Part shown: positions 50,653 to 59,848 of the stretch, piece by piece
How the letters are laid out: each line of letters begins with the position of its first letter
Position numbering within the stretch: the stretch's first letter is position 1
Assembly (NCBI GenBank): GCA_964511575.1
Contig: CAZEFM010000005.1
Coordinates: 1 to 64,000, forward strand
From: CALKHT01 sp964511575
GTDB lineage: Bacteria > Planctomycetota > Phycisphaerae > Phycisphaerales > Phycisphaeraceae
Length of the DNA stretch: 64,000 bases
Reading direction: 5' to 3'
Notes under the pieces: generated by a model
Database searches by the model: none
What the model was told of the DNA's origin: nothing
The model's input: only the letters and a program-made list of their open reading frames with translations
Made by a program: the position numbers and the translations under genes

Positions 50653-51456
50653 TCAGCGGCGCTCTCTCTGGGCGCGGATGAATGCCTGCCACGCATCATC
50701 AACCGATTGACCGAGCAGTTCCTCGATGACGGCTTCGTTGCAGCGCTGGGTTCGCAAACGGGCGTTGAGCTTCCTGACGAACTCGCTGTCCTGCGTTTCG
50801 ACCAGCCAGGCGAAGAACGCGGCTGTGGTGCGGTAGCTGTCGCGATAGCTCGAACGTTGCGGATGGATGCGCGGCCGCGGTGCGTTCGGTTCAAACTGGT
50901 AAAAGCGAATGTAATCGGCCACACCCTCGACCATCCAACTCGGCTGGCGACGGCGGTACTGCTGAATCACGTGCGTCATTTCGTGAATCACCATGCCGAA
51001 GTCATCCGGGTGATCGGTGATCCACTTGGCGCTGATGGTGACGGTGTTGCCCGAGGCGAAGGCGATGCCCTCCATCTCACTTTTGAAAACGAGCTTCATG
51101 GTCGTCGGCGGAGTGAAATTATCGCTCGCGAGGTAGTGGGCCACCTTGGGATACCACGTTTCGCACAGCTTGACGGCTTTCTCCGCCCAATCGCTGACAT
51201 GAGGGGCATCGCTTACATCCAGTTCAATCGTCACCGCAATGGCGGGAACGACTGCTTCGGGGATCGGCGTTGGCGCATCCGCGTCGGTTGCTTCCTGTTC
51301 CGGCGCGGATGCACCTGCCTGATCCGCCGCTGCACCGTCCGACTCCGCCACCGCTGCATCGCCTGACGTGGTCGGTGTTTCGGTCGTCTGTTCCGCGCGA
51401 GCCAGAAACACCGCGCCCCCAAGTATGATGAACAGTATGGCGGGCCATCGTGTCAT
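50653..51456 (-). CDS. Secreted peptidase of the basic secretory protein family (HEMTH)
   Basis: A 267-residue protein with a signal peptide (MTRWPAILFIILGGAVFLARA), an acidic Ala/Asp/Glu-rich linker (about residues 22-68), then the plant-type basic secretory protein domain. The zinc-metallopeptidase motif HEMTH (residues 158-162) sits in DFGMVIHEMTHVIQQYRRRQPSWMVEGVADYIR, with the third ligand plausibly in the following helix. Basic secretory proteins are putative peptidases; substrates are unknown. Last gene on the minus strand after the surface-protein cassette, 42 bases after the prepilin-like gene. Confidence 0.85.
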   Translation of the reverse strand: MTRWPAILFIILGGAVFLARAEQTTETPTTSGDAAVAESDGAAADQAGASAPEQEATDADAPTPIPEAVVPAIAVTIELDVSDAPHVSDWAEKAVKLCETWYPKVAHYLASDNFTPPTTMKLVFKSEMEGIAFASGNTVTISAKWITDHPDDFGMVIHEMTHVIQQYRRRQPSWMVEGVADYIRFYQFEPNAPRPRIHPQRSSYRDSYRTTAAFFAWLVETQDSEFVRKLNARLRTQRCNEAVIEELLGQSVDDAWQAFIRAQRERR

Positions 51457-51498
51457 GTCAGCACTCCTGCACCTTGAGAATACGATCGCGGTGCGAGA

Positions 51499-52332
51499 TC
51501 AGGGGAATTCGGACAAATGCTCGGGCCAGGCACCGTAGTACGCGTCGCGACCCCAACCCAATTCGATCAGCGCACGCTGATTGTTGGCGACGCTTGGTCG
51601 CGGGACGGACCAGTTCCACGCGGATGGCGTGATGCCATCGAACGTTTCGTAGGTGGCGCTGAGGTCGGTTGCGAGATAGTTGCTCACGCTTCCCGCGTGC
51701 CAGTTGCCGTTGCGGTCAAGGTTGCCGAACGAGGGCGCCATGGTTCCCGGACGGTTGAGGTGAAACGCCGGGTCTTCCTCGAACACCAGCGGGCCGCGTG
51801 TGCGTCGTTCCATGTTGGTGTTGGCAAAGAGCAGGGCGAAGGTTGGCAACGATTCGCGCACCGCGCCACTGAAGAGTTCGATCGAAGCGTAATCATATTT
51901 GGTGTTGCTGCCGATACCGCTGCCGGGCACGCCGTCCTGAAGCGAAGGGCATCGGAAGAGACTGGTGACCGAGGCTCGGGCGATATATCCACCGGCGACA
52001 AGCGAACCATCGTAGGTGGGCTCGTAGTACCCGGGAATGCGTGCCTCGCGTCCCAGCCATGGCCGTGCCGACGCGGGTTCCACCATGCTCCAGGGCGGCG
52101 GGCCTGCGGCGGGCATCCGGTCCTCGTTGTCATTGGCAAAAAGGTGGAACGACTGGCCCATGCTGCGCATCTGCACGCGGCAGGTCAGGACCCGGCTCGT
52201 TTCACGAGCGCTGGACAGGGCCGGCAGCAGCAGCGCGATCAGCAGCGCGATGATTGAGATGACGACAAGCAACTCGATCAGCGTGAAGCCATGCGAACGA
52301 TCACGGCGGAAGCGAAGAGGTGTGTTACGCAT
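51499..52332 (-). CDS. Prepilin-type signal (GFTLIE) secreted protein
   Basis: A 277-residue protein with a type IV prepilin cleavage site: basic leader (PLRFRRDRSHG) then FTLIELLVVISIIALLIALLLPALSSARE, where the hydrophobic stem becomes the pilin helix. The following 200 residues are family-specific: CRVQMRSMGQSFHLFANDNEDRMP and DLDRNGNWHAGSVSNYLATD-like stretches are typical of the H-X9-DG-type planctomycete proteins. Cleavage by a prepilin peptidase encoded elsewhere is expected. It lies in the same direction as the PEP-CTERM genes, 91 bases after the first; probably one surface-protein unit. Confidence 0.85.
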   Translation of the reverse strand: MRNTPLRFRRDRSHGFTLIELLVVISIIALLIALLLPALSSARETSRVLTCRVQMRSMGQSFHLFANDNEDRMPAAGPPPWSMVEPASARPWLGREARIPGYYEPTYDGSLVAGGYIARASVTSLFRCPSLQDGVPGSGIGSNTKYDYASIELFSGAVRESLPTFALLFANTNMERRTRGPLVFEEDPAFHLNRPGTMAPSFGNLDRNGNWHAGSVSNYLATDLSATYETFDGITPSAWNWSVPRPSVANNQRALIELGWGRDAYYGAWPEHLSEFP

Positions 52333-52423
52333 CGGTCGGCTCCTGGACAGGTCTTGCTCGATGGAAAGGATGCGAGAAGGAAGTCGCCCGCGGTCAGGCG
52401 GGCGACCCCCGGAGGATGTTTGA

Positions 52424-53239
52424 TCACCGTCGACGCCGCAGCAAAATGACCCCCGCCACTCCCATGAACGTCAGCGATGCCGGTTCCGGTACAAGGGTGC
52501 CTTCCACATTCGCGGCGATGACGGCATAGCCTGCGATTAAGTTCGAACGATTGCTGAAGGTGATTTCGGTTAACGTTTGGCCCGCAAAACTGCTCAGGTC
52601 GACGATTTGTTCGGTGAGCAACAACGTTTCCGCGGGGTTGGCCATGTCGACGCTTCCCACACCGGGGAATGCGCCGATGTTGGGCTGGCCGTTAAAAGGA
52701 CCGAACCAGTCCGGGCCGGTGAGGCGTGCGGTATGGCTCGCTCCGCCCTGGAAGGTGAAGGTGACGTCGAAATCGCCTCCGCCGTTACTGATTTGAAAGA
52801 GAATGCCCGCGGAGGAATTTCCATCGAGTCGGATGGGCGTGCTGAGCACGGTGGTTTGCGGTCCTGTCTGATCGACGTTGGGCAGCCAATCGGGCTTGGT
52901 CCCCCGGTTATCGCCGTTGGCCTCATCATCGAAGAAGTGGTTGCCGTTGTCCACGGTGTCACGGTTGCCCAGGTGGACAATGTCCAGAACGAACGGGTCC
53001 TGCACCACCTTGTACTTGTTGAGAACCGGGTGGTTGGGGATGCCGAAGGCGAAGTTCAGTCCGCGGTCGGAAATACTTCGGTAACCGTTGGGGGCATCGG
53101 GCTGCGTCAGCTCACCAATATGCGCGATGCCGTTGAAGTTGTAGTTCAGGTCAATCTGAATCGTGGCGGCCTGAGTGGTGGTGGCGATGGACAACGCGCC
53201 GAAGGCACAGGCGAAAGACATGGTGAACAAGCGGCTCAT
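52424..53239 (-). CDS. PEP-CTERM anchored secreted protein
   Basis: A 271-residue exported protein: signal peptide MSRLFTMSFACAFGALSIATTTQA, beta-rich central part with IQIDLNYNFNGIAHIGELTQPDAPNGY and VDLSSFAGQTLTEITFSNRS, and C-terminal sorting signal VPEPASLTFMGVAGVILLRRRR (PEP, hydrophobic stretch, basic end), the exosortase/archaeosortase-type signal. The start MSRLF at 53239 gives a canonical signal peptide and has AGGAGAG upstream. Function unknown; it is one of two PEP-CTERM proteins side by side. Confidence 0.86.
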   Translation of the reverse strand: MSRLFTMSFACAFGALSIATTTQAATIQIDLNYNFNGIAHIGELTQPDAPNGYRSISDRGLNFAFGIPNHPVLNKYKVVQDPFVLDIVHLGNRDTVDNGNHFFDDEANGDNRGTKPDWLPNVDQTGPQTTVLSTPIRLDGNSSAGILFQISNGGGDFDVTFTFQGGASHTARLTGPDWFGPFNGQPNIGAFPGVGSVDMANPAETLLLTEQIVDLSSFAGQTLTEITFSNRSNLIAGYAVIAANVEGTLVPEPASLTFMGVAGVILLRRRR

Positions 53240-53380
53240 CGGACTCTCCTTGTTGAAATGCGATTGACCGGATGGGCCTCCCCAAAGGAAACGCATCAGT
53301 CGGAGGCGGAGAAAAATGACCCTTTAAAACGACGACATCGGATAGGTCGACCAACGCAATGCGCCCGGCGGGGCGACGGG

Positions 53381-54475
53381 TTAATGTCGCCGCCGCACGA
53401 GCAGCAGGGCACCAGCGCCAAGCAGCACCAGTGAGGCAGGCTCGGGAATCGGCACCCATTCGACGATGAAGGCGTTGCGCGGATTGGTTCCGCTCAGGTC
53501 CGCCCAAAGTCCTTGCGTGGTGAGCACCAGATAGTGCTCTTCACCGACATTGTTCGGTTCGCCTTCCTGCCAGGCGGTGAAGCCCACATCCACGCCGTCC
53601 TTCCAGAAGACGGTTCCGTCGAGCCAGCGCCACTCGCCTTCAACAGCTTCATCGGTGCCGCCGATCCATGCATCCTGCGCGCCGAAGCCGCCTTCCTCGT
53701 TGAGCAGATTGGTCATGATGAAGTTGAGCAGTTCGGCACTGGTGATCTGCGCCAGATCGCCCTGCTGGTAGCCGCTGGGCGCGACCATCGACTGTGCCAG
53801 CGCTCGCGCTTCGCTCCACGTGACGCCCGGATTCACATAGATGGCTTCGTAGCGTCGACCGTTGAACTCGAGGCCGAAATCAGCCAGCGGGATGTCGTAT
53901 TCGAGGATGTACTCGCCGCGTGTGGTGCCGGCGTTGCTGTCGTTCCAGTGGCGTGCGTTGCTGTGGTTGGGGCCGCGCAGGTCGCCGTAGTGTTCCGAGT
54001 CGTTGAAGTTGTTGGGTTCGCCGGTCCACCACTTGGTGAACTTGCCGTCGACGGGGCTGCCGTCGACGCCGCCGGACCAGAACGAGTCGGGTGTGCCGCC
54101 GTTGGTCGAATCACCCAGCCAGACCCAGTCGCCCTCGCCCGAGCTGCCGTAGAGGGGGTCATCGGTTGCGCCGATCCATGCGGTGCCGCCACCGTTGATG
54201 ACCTGAAACATGATCTCGGTGGCTGCCATGTTCTCGGCTTCGGAGCGAATGGTCGCCAGATGCCCCTGAATGCCCGGCTTGTAGGAGTAGTTGAACACAT
54301 CCAGATACGCATCCTGGAACAACTGACCAGCCGGCGTACGGATCAATTGATAGGTGTGATACGTCTGTGTGCTGGCGTCGTAATAGACGGTCTTCACACC
54401 CGCCTGCGCCAGGCCGACCGAGCCAAGCACCATCGAAACCGCGATACCCCGCATCAAGGACTTTGGTGCGAACAT
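53381..54475 (-). CDS. PEP-CTERM protein with two C-type-lectin-like domains
   Basis: A 364-residue exported protein. Signal peptide to about residue 25, then two C-type-lectin-like domains: the first (about 40-195) has HLATIRSEAENMAATEIMF, TAWIGATDDPLYGSSGEGDWVWLGD and WTGEPNNFNDSEHYGDLRG; the second (about 205-340) has GDLAQITSAELLNFIMTNL, DAWIGGTDEAVEGEWRWLDGT and WQEGEPNNVGEEHYLVLTT. The EPNN signature in both is typical of calcium/sugar-binding CTLDs. It ends with PEP-CTERM IPEPASLVLLGAGALLLVRRRH. Likely a surface adhesin or binding protein; the ligand is unknown. Confidence 0.9.
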   Translation of the reverse strand: MFAPKSLMRGIAVSMVLGSVGLAQAGVKTVYYDASTQTYHTYQLIRTPAGQLFQDAYLDVFNYSYKPGIQGHLATIRSEAENMAATEIMFQVINGGGTAWIGATDDPLYGSSGEGDWVWLGDSTNGGTPDSFWSGGVDGSPVDGKFTKWWTGEPNNFNDSEHYGDLRGPNHSNARHWNDSNAGTTRGEYILEYDIPLADFGLEFNGRRYEAIYVNPGVTWSEARALAQSMVAPSGYQQGDLAQITSAELLNFIMTNLLNEEGGFGAQDAWIGGTDEAVEGEWRWLDGTVFWKDGVDVGFTAWQEGEPNNVGEEHYLVLTTQGLWADLSGTNPRNAFIVEWVPIPEPASLVLLGAGALLLVRRRH

Positions 54476-54517
54476 GCAAATCCTCCTTCAAAAGGACGTG
54501 AAGTGCGCAAGGCCGTC

Positions 54518-56398
54518 TTACTGCGGCATCCCCGCGCGATACATCGATTCAATCTCGTCGGCGTCCAACGCGCGACGGAATATCGCAAGCTCATCCATCT
54601 GTCCCACGAATCCCTCACGGGCACGCTGGGACTCCACCATCAGATAAGGGTCGCTGCCGATGAGCAGATCGCCCCCGCAAGGGGTGAGAACTGACGGGGT
54701 GATGGTTTCGTGAATCAGTTGGCCATCGAGGTAGAAGCGTGCCGTGTTGCCATCCACCGTGACGACTGCCAGATGCCAGCCATACTCCAGCGGCTCGGTC
54801 TTCGGGGAGTAGACGAACTTGCCCGGCACATCGTCGGACGACTCCCAGCCCGTGCCGAACTGAAGGCGTGGTCCGTGCAGGTGACCGTCGGCGAACACGG
54901 AGAACTGATAGTTCATCTCCTTCAGGGGGCTGTCGCGTTTGCTCACGACCGTGCCGCCACCACCATCGTGCGTGCTGCGGAACCATGTGGCGATGGTCAT
55001 CGCACCATCGATGTCGAGCAGCGGATCGTGTGGCACGACGATGCCGGACACTCGAAACTCCGACTCCCGTGACAGGCTCACACCGCCTTTTCGCGACCAG
55101 CGTCCGGTGCGGCGCGTCGGTGCGTAAAGATCGATGCGCGAATCACCCATTTGCCCGTTGAGTCGACCGTACGTTGCCCGCGCCTGATTGATGACCAGCG
55201 GACCATTGCGCCGGCTGTCGTCGAAGGGGTAGTACAGCACCAGGTCGGGATCGCGACGCAGGTTCATGCTGTAGACGAGCCACTGATGGTAGCGCGACCC
55301 CTGCCTTGCCAACTCACGGGCATCGAGTTCCTGACGAAGGGACAGATGATCCACCGCGACGGGACGCACTTCGTCGTCGAGCTTGCCGTGGGCGCTGACC
55401 TGTCCCGCCCAGCCGGCCGCCAGTTCCACAAAGCGTGATGGCGTGTTGGGCGTCTGGCCCCGGGGGCGTTCGTACAACTGCACCTTGCCGGTCAGCACTT
55501 CGGTCGTGCTGGCACCCGCATCGGTGACATGGACGTTGAACTCCGTGCCGAAGTCGATCACCTCCGCGGTGGGCGTTTCCACCGTGAAGTAACGAGCGGA
55601 GGCGGGGACATCGGCGGTGAGTCGGCCTTCCAGCAGTTCCAGCCGATTGGCGCCGGTGACTTCAAACCGCGCCGGGGCCGCAACCACCACGTTGGCTGAG
55701 CTTGCCATCTGCAACTCGACCAGACCATGGGTCAGGTGGTACAGCCGACCTTCCTGTAGTTCCGCGCCGGAAGTCAGCGGTGTTTCGCCATCGCTCCAGC
55801 GTGCATCGAAGATGCGCGTGATGCGGGCGGGGATCGCGTCGTCAGTCGCGGCGACGTTCTCGATGGTCGGAACGGGCTGACGCGTCATCCACATCACGCC
55901 GATGAGTGCGGTGAGCAGAAGTACCGCAGCAACGCGCATGAGTTTGCGTACCGTCAGGCCGCCGCTGTTTCCCGTGGTGCGGTACACCTGAAACCCACCG
56001 ACGTTGACCAGCATCTGTGGCCGATCATCGTGTGGCGCGACAACGGGCGGTGGGGGCGCCTGGGCAGCCACCTTTCGGGCCGCCAGTGCATCGGGCGGAA
56101 GCTCGACGAGTTGATCCGCGGGTGCGGAACGGTCGATCTCCACCAGTGTTTGCCAGAGTTCCTGTGTCGGCTCCGTGTCCGACTGGCTTTCGAGCTGATC
56201 GAGGCCGGTGATCTCCAGATATCGCTGCAGCTCACTCATGTGCATTGAGCGCACGAGGTTGCCGTGCAGCACGGAGCGGCGGGCAAAAAGGCGTGGATGC
56301 GCGGGCGAGGCCATCAGCCACGCCTCCAGCTCGATCACCCCCTGCTCGGTGATGTCGCCGTCGAAATAGGCATCCATGAGTGCGTAGGGTGGTTTCAT
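54518..56398 (-). CDS. FecR-type anti-sigma / LamG-lectin membrane protein
   Basis: A 626-residue protein. Cytosolic part (residues 1-150) starts MDAYFDGDITEQGVIELEAWLMASPAHPRLFARRSVLHGNL, as in planctomycete anti-sigma proteins. Then one membrane helix (about 153-171). A FecR domain follows (about 200-300: FDARWSDGETPLTSGAELQEGRLYHLTHGLVELQM and GTEFNVHVTDAG), and the C-terminal half is a LamG/concanavalin-like lectin domain (about 450-620: ATWFRSTHDGGGGTVVSKRD, YQFSVFADGHLHGPRLQFG, GWHLAVVTVDGNTARFYLDG, GFVGQMDELAIFRRALDADEIESMY). It overlaps the ECF sigma gene by four bases, so it probably controls it by sensing an external ligand. Confidence 0.9.
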   Translation of the reverse strand: MKPPYALMDAYFDGDITEQGVIELEAWLMASPAHPRLFARRSVLHGNLVRSMHMSELQRYLEITGLDQLESQSDTEPTQELWQTLVEIDRSAPADQLVELPPDALAARKVAAQAPPPPVVAPHDDRPQMLVNVGGFQVYRTTGNSGGLTVRKLMRVAAVLLLTALIGVMWMTRQPVPTIENVAATDDAIPARITRIFDARWSDGETPLTSGAELQEGRLYHLTHGLVELQMASSANVVVAAPARFEVTGANRLELLEGRLTADVPASARYFTVETPTAEVIDFGTEFNVHVTDAGASTTEVLTGKVQLYERPRGQTPNTPSRFVELAAGWAGQVSAHGKLDDEVRPVAVDHLSLRQELDARELARQGSRYHQWLVYSMNLRRDPDLVLYYPFDDSRRNGPLVINQARATYGRLNGQMGDSRIDLYAPTRRTGRWSRKGGVSLSRESEFRVSGIVVPHDPLLDIDGAMTIATWFRSTHDGGGGTVVSKRDSPLKEMNYQFSVFADGHLHGPRLQFGTGWESSDDVPGKFVYSPKTEPLEYGWHLAVVTVDGNTARFYLDGQLIHETITPSVLTPCGGDLLIGSDPYLMVESQRAREGFVGQMDELAIFRRALDADEIESMYRAGMPQ

Positions 56399-56931
56399 TG
56401 ACCACCTCCCTGCGCGACGCGACGCTCAACACATTCGGCAAGCTGTTGGCGGATGCGGTGGAGCAGCACACGCACGTTGACCGCGGTCAGGCCGAGCGTT
56501 TCGCTGATCTGGGCCGGCGACATGGAGCGGCGGTACCGCATGTCCACCAGGGCCGACGCCTTGGTGCCGATGTGCCCCATGCACTGCTGCAGCGCCTCGA
56601 AGCGAACATCCGTGTCCGGCGCGATCTCGCTGTGTGCCTCGGCGATGGCGTCCATCACCTGCTCGCTGAAGACGTGTCGATCACGGTGGCGGTCGTGGTA
56701 ATACCGCAGCACGTGGTTGCGGGCGATGCCCATGACCCATGCGGTGAACGACCGCGAGGTGTCAAAATCGTCGAAACGTTCCGCCGCCGCCTGACCCACC
56801 GACTGGAACACATCCTCGGCATCGTGGTAGTGGTGAATCTGGGCGTGCACGAACGCGAACACCGTGTTCTGCGCCTTCATCCACTCGGCGGTGAAACGCT
56901 TGGTTCGCTGTAGTTCACGCACATCCGGCAT
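56395..56931 (-). CDS. ECF sigma factor of the Rhodopirellula/Verrucomicrobium type
   Basis: A 178-residue sigma factor. Region 2: FAFVHAQIHHYHDAEDVFQSVGQAAAERFDDFDTSRSFTAWVMGIARNHVLRYY, with the conserved DAEDVFQ and FTAWVMGIARN; region 4: MSPAQISETLGLTAVNVRVLLHRIRQQLAECV, a HTH. The long HxHHYHDAEDVFQ form and a FecR partner with LamG domain are typical of planctomycetes and verrucomicrobia. Its stop overlaps the next gene start. It heads the surface-protein cassette 51499-56931; the genes downstream (lectin, PEP-CTERM, prepilin-like) are likely targets. Confidence 0.92.
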   Translation of the reverse strand: MPDVRELQRTKRFTAEWMKAQNTVFAFVHAQIHHYHDAEDVFQSVGQAAAERFDDFDTSRSFTAWVMGIARNHVLRYYHDRHRDRHVFSEQVMDAIAEAHSEIAPDTDVRFEALQQCMGHIGTKASALVDMRYRRSMSPAQISETLGLTAVNVRVLLHRIRQQLAECVERRVAQGGGQ

Positions 56932-57230
56932 GGCGATGTCCCGGTAAAGTGATCCCCACGTATGAAATTCACGAAAGACGCGTGAGCGTTACAGAAAAAT
57001 GACGCAACAGACCGGAAAGTTGCCCTGAATCCAAACGTCGGCGGGTGCGTGATCGCCGCGCAAATATCAAAAGCAAAATGAGTTGCGATCCATTCTACCC
57101 GTGGCGATGGCGCAGCGGTATCCTTTTTTTGAAACGTCTCGCAACGCGCGCAGGGTACGCGCAGGAACAACCGGGACGGCAGCGTGTGCTTCGCCCGCTT
57201 GTCGTGTGGAGCATGGATTGTCGCGTTGGA

Positions 57231-58598
57231 TCAGCCGGCCGCGTCAGGCGACGATGCCTCGCCACCGCCGCCGCGCTTGCGGCGTCGTCGACCGCCGCGT
57301 CGTCGTCGGCGGCGCTTGGGCTGGTCGTCGGCGGATGCTTCGACGTTGGCACCGCCATCGGTTGCGGCATCACCGTTGTCGGGGACGTTATCCGCGGTTT
57401 CGTCGGTGGCGTCGCTCAGATGCTTGTTGGTGTAACCGCCCCCGTTGCGTTTGGCGTCGACAGGCTTGGATTCGGCGGCGACATCATCCGGCAGTCGCGC
57501 CGATGGTGTGCCGTCCGCCGACTCGACCTGATCTTCGGCGAGTGGTCGGCCGGGGTGGGGCCGTCGGGGGCCACGATCGCGTTCGCGCTTGGCGCCGTCG
57601 CGTTCGCCTCCGCCGTTTGTCTTGCCGCCACGCGGTCCGCCCACCGGGTTGCCCTGCTTGTCGAGGATGATGATGTCCTCGAGCGGGTAGGCGGCCGGCT
57701 TGCGGTCGGCCGCATCGAAGCGCACCAGGACCAACTGGGTGAGAATCTGCGAGTCGATCACCACGCCGTCGCCATCGGCGGTGCGCACGCGGGTTTGCTT
57801 GTGCGGCAGTTTCTTGCGCAGCGACTCGTAAGTCGCATCCTCATAACGCAGGCAGCACATGAGCCGTCCGCACCGCCCGGAAATCTTCGTCGGGTCGAGC
57901 GTCGCCTTCTGCACCTTGGCAGACCGCATCGAAACGGGCTTGAGCACCTTGAGGAACTGCTTGCAGCAGCAGTGCTGGCCGCACCGTTCGTAATCCGCCA
58001 CCAGCCGCGCCTCGTCCCGAGCGTTGACCTGGTGCATCTCGATGCGGGTCTGATACTCCTTGGCGAGTAGCCGCACCAGTTCGCGGAAATCGACCCACTG
58101 CTCCGCGGTGTAGTGGAAGATGATGCGTTCGCCGCCGAGCAGTTGCTCGACGTCCACGATCTTCATGGGCAGGTTGAGTTCACCCGCCAGATTCCGGGCG
58201 TACTTAAGCATCTGCGGCTTGCGGTCGTCCAGCCGCGATTGCTCGTTGAGGTCCTCGATGGTGGCGACGCGCAGAACCCGCCCCTGCTCGGAAAAGGGGT
58301 AATCCTTCCCGCCGGAGTTCTCGATGTACTGCAGCATCTCCTTCCGGCTGACGCTTTTGCCGCAACCGCTGTTGGAGCAGGTGGTCGTGAGCATCTCGCC
58401 CACTTCGGTGCCGCGTGGCGTCCGGATGACCAGCTTCGACCCACACCCGGGCTTGGCCGAGCCGTCGTAGGGCAACTCGGCGATCAGCTTCATGTAGCCG
58501 TAGCGGACGACGATCGACTTGGGCGGTTCGAGCTTTTCGTAAATCTTGCGGTCCTCTTCCTCGAGCATGACGGGAAGAGGCATGATGGATCCGGGCAT
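57231..58598 (-). CDS. PSP1-domain protein (RicT/YaaT-like) with long basic tail
   Basis: A 455-residue protein. Residues about 30-270 form the PSP1 fold with the Cys-rich motifs of RicT/YaaT: VADYERCGQHCCCKQFLK and GRCGRLMCCLRYEDATYE, which bind iron-sulfur clusters in the Bacillus complex. RicT helps RNA processing and sporulation control there. After residue 300 the protein becomes low-complexity, Gly/Arg/Lys-rich, ending PKRRRRRRGGRRRRKRGGGGE, plausibly nucleic-acid binding. The PSP1 domain alone is normally about 270 residues, so the tail is an extra, lineage-specific part. ATG 58598 has an AGTTGTTT and no strong Shine-Dalgarno. Confidence 0.85.
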   Translation of the reverse strand: MPGSIMPLPVMLEEEDRKIYEKLEPPKSIVVRYGYMKLIAELPYDGSAKPGCGSKLVIRTPRGTEVGEMLTTTCSNSGCGKSVSRKEMLQYIENSGGKDYPFSEQGRVLRVATIEDLNEQSRLDDRKPQMLKYARNLAGELNLPMKIVDVEQLLGGERIIFHYTAEQWVDFRELVRLLAKEYQTRIEMHQVNARDEARLVADYERCGQHCCCKQFLKVLKPVSMRSAKVQKATLDPTKISGRCGRLMCCLRYEDATYESLRKKLPHKQTRVRTADGDGVVIDSQILTQLVLVRFDAADRKPAAYPLEDIIILDKQGNPVGGPRGGKTNGGGERDGAKRERDRGPRRPHPGRPLAEDQVESADGTPSARLPDDVAAESKPVDAKRNGGGYTNKHLSDATDETADNVPDNGDAATDGGANVEASADDQPKRRRRRRGGRRRRKRGGGGEASSPDAAG

Positions 58599-58906
58599 GA
58601 AACAACTCCGTGGGACGGCAGGTGCGCAATCTGCGTTGCGCTCGCAAAGTGTAGCGCATCAAACCCTTGGGCGTGGCTTTCACGCCTTTCGATTTGTGCG
58701 GGGGCCACTTTGCGCGCGTTGCGCCGGCCGTGATGTCGCGGGCATTCTGGTTTTTCAGCATCCCATCAGCCGCCCGCAAGCCGACAGGGTCCAGACACGG
58801 AGATCATTCAACGGGACATCGCGATGCGAACCATGGCGATGCCCAGCGGTTCATATCGTCGCCGCTTCGCAGATAAAAGGCAAGCGGAATGGATCGGCGA
58901 GCGGCG
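58599..58906. other. 308-base intergenic region
   Basis: Lies between two minus-strand genes and must hold the promoter of the PSP1 gene (right side of it). A small ATG frame on the plus strand around 58667 looks like shadow coding. No repeat or hairpin of note is seen. Confidence 0.4.
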
Positions 58907-59230
58907 TCAGCGGCCGGGGGCGGTCCAGGTGAAGTCCACATCGCGGTCGCGGCTGAAGGCGCGGGCGGCCTGATAGAGGCAGTCCTGGCAGGCGGTGGCC
59001 TCGGGGCGGTCGCCGGTCCAGCGGGGCAGGTCGGCCGGGATGTTCTCGCGCAGGCAGAGCGTGCAGCGGTATTTGCCTTCGCCCGCTTGGGCTTCAACCA
59101 GCGCCCGCTTGAGGCATTCCAGACATAGAACGGAGCCGTGATGGCCCTCGATCATGGGTTTGACTTCGTCCCAGTCGGTGCCGCAGAAGTCGCAGCTGAT
59201 GACAATGCCTTCGGGTTCGGTGCGTTGCAT
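58907..59230 (-). CDS. Four-CxxC small protein of unknown function
   Basis: A 107-residue protein with four CxxC sets: SCDFCGTDW (about residues 12-18), LCLECLKRA, RCTLCLREN and ACQDCLYQ. The eight cysteines would bind two zinc ions, in the treble-clef or zinc-ribbon style. No DNA-binding helix is clear. ATG 59230 opens MQRTEPEGIVISCDF; the frame runs open further upstream but its extra residues are low-complexity and non-homologous. Resembles the smaller CxxC protein at 1885 in style, not in clear homology. Function not recognised. Confidence 0.72.
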   Translation of the reverse strand: MQRTEPEGIVISCDFCGTDWDEVKPMIEGHHGSVLCLECLKRALVEAQAGEGKYRCTLCLRENIPADLPRWTGDRPEATACQDCLYQAARAFSRDRDVDFTWTAPGR

Positions 59231-59346
59231 GCTGGAATGATAGCGGCTCACCCGGGTGGCGGGAGGGGAGCGCGAAGTAGCGTGAAGCCGTCCGGCGGGG
59301 CGGCGATGGTCGCGGGGCGTGGGATCGCTAGGGGTGCCGACCGAAC

Positions 59347-59625
59347 TTATTTGGCGGCGGTCAGTTCGCGTTCGGCAGCGTGCCAGAAGGCGGCGTCCTG
59401 ACCCTGCGGTCGCCCGGCCGATTCCCACATCAGATACGCACGTTCAGCGATCTGGTCGTGTGTCGGGGCGGCGGCGGGCTTTTTGCGCGTGCGCGGACGC
59501 GGCGGCGTCTTGGCGGTGACCGTGGCGATCCCGGTGTCATTCGTCATGGTGGCGGCGGCAGGCGTCGCCTTCGATCGGGTCGTGGTGCGGGCACGTGGCG
59601 TGCTCGATTTCGGTTGCTTGGCCAT
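59347..59625 (-). CDS. Basic protein with DUF2934 domain
   Basis: A 92-residue protein. The N-terminal half (MAKQPKSSTPRARTTTRSK onward) is Lys/Arg/Thr/Ala-rich, H1-like, with RPRTRKKPAAAPTHDQ. The C-terminal half, DQIAERAYLMWESAGRPQGQDAAFWHAAERELTA, is a DUF2934 domain, a small helical domain common in planctomycetes and proteobacteria, function unknown. ATG 59625 matches the usual start of such basic tails. A longer frame upstream to 59733 lacks similarity. Possibly a DNA-binding accessory protein; inference. Confidence 0.82.
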   Translation of the reverse strand: MAKQPKSSTPRARTTTRSKATPAAATMTNDTGIATVTAKTPPRPRTRKKPAAAPTHDQIAERAYLMWESAGRPQGQDAAFWHAAERELTAAK

Positions 59626-59848
59626 GCTGATCCCCTTCTCGACGAAACCGTCACAGGACAGCCTGTGAATGGTTGCGAGTTTTGAACGTGCAGACGAATG
59701 ATACCACCGGCCACACGCAGCGCGAACCATCAACGATGAGGATTTGATGCAAAAACCTGTGCGACGGGTGTCGTCGTTCCGCGCAGAACGTTAAATCCCA
59801 TGCACCACCTTAAAAGAATGGCATCGGACGAATCGTCAGGCGATGAAC

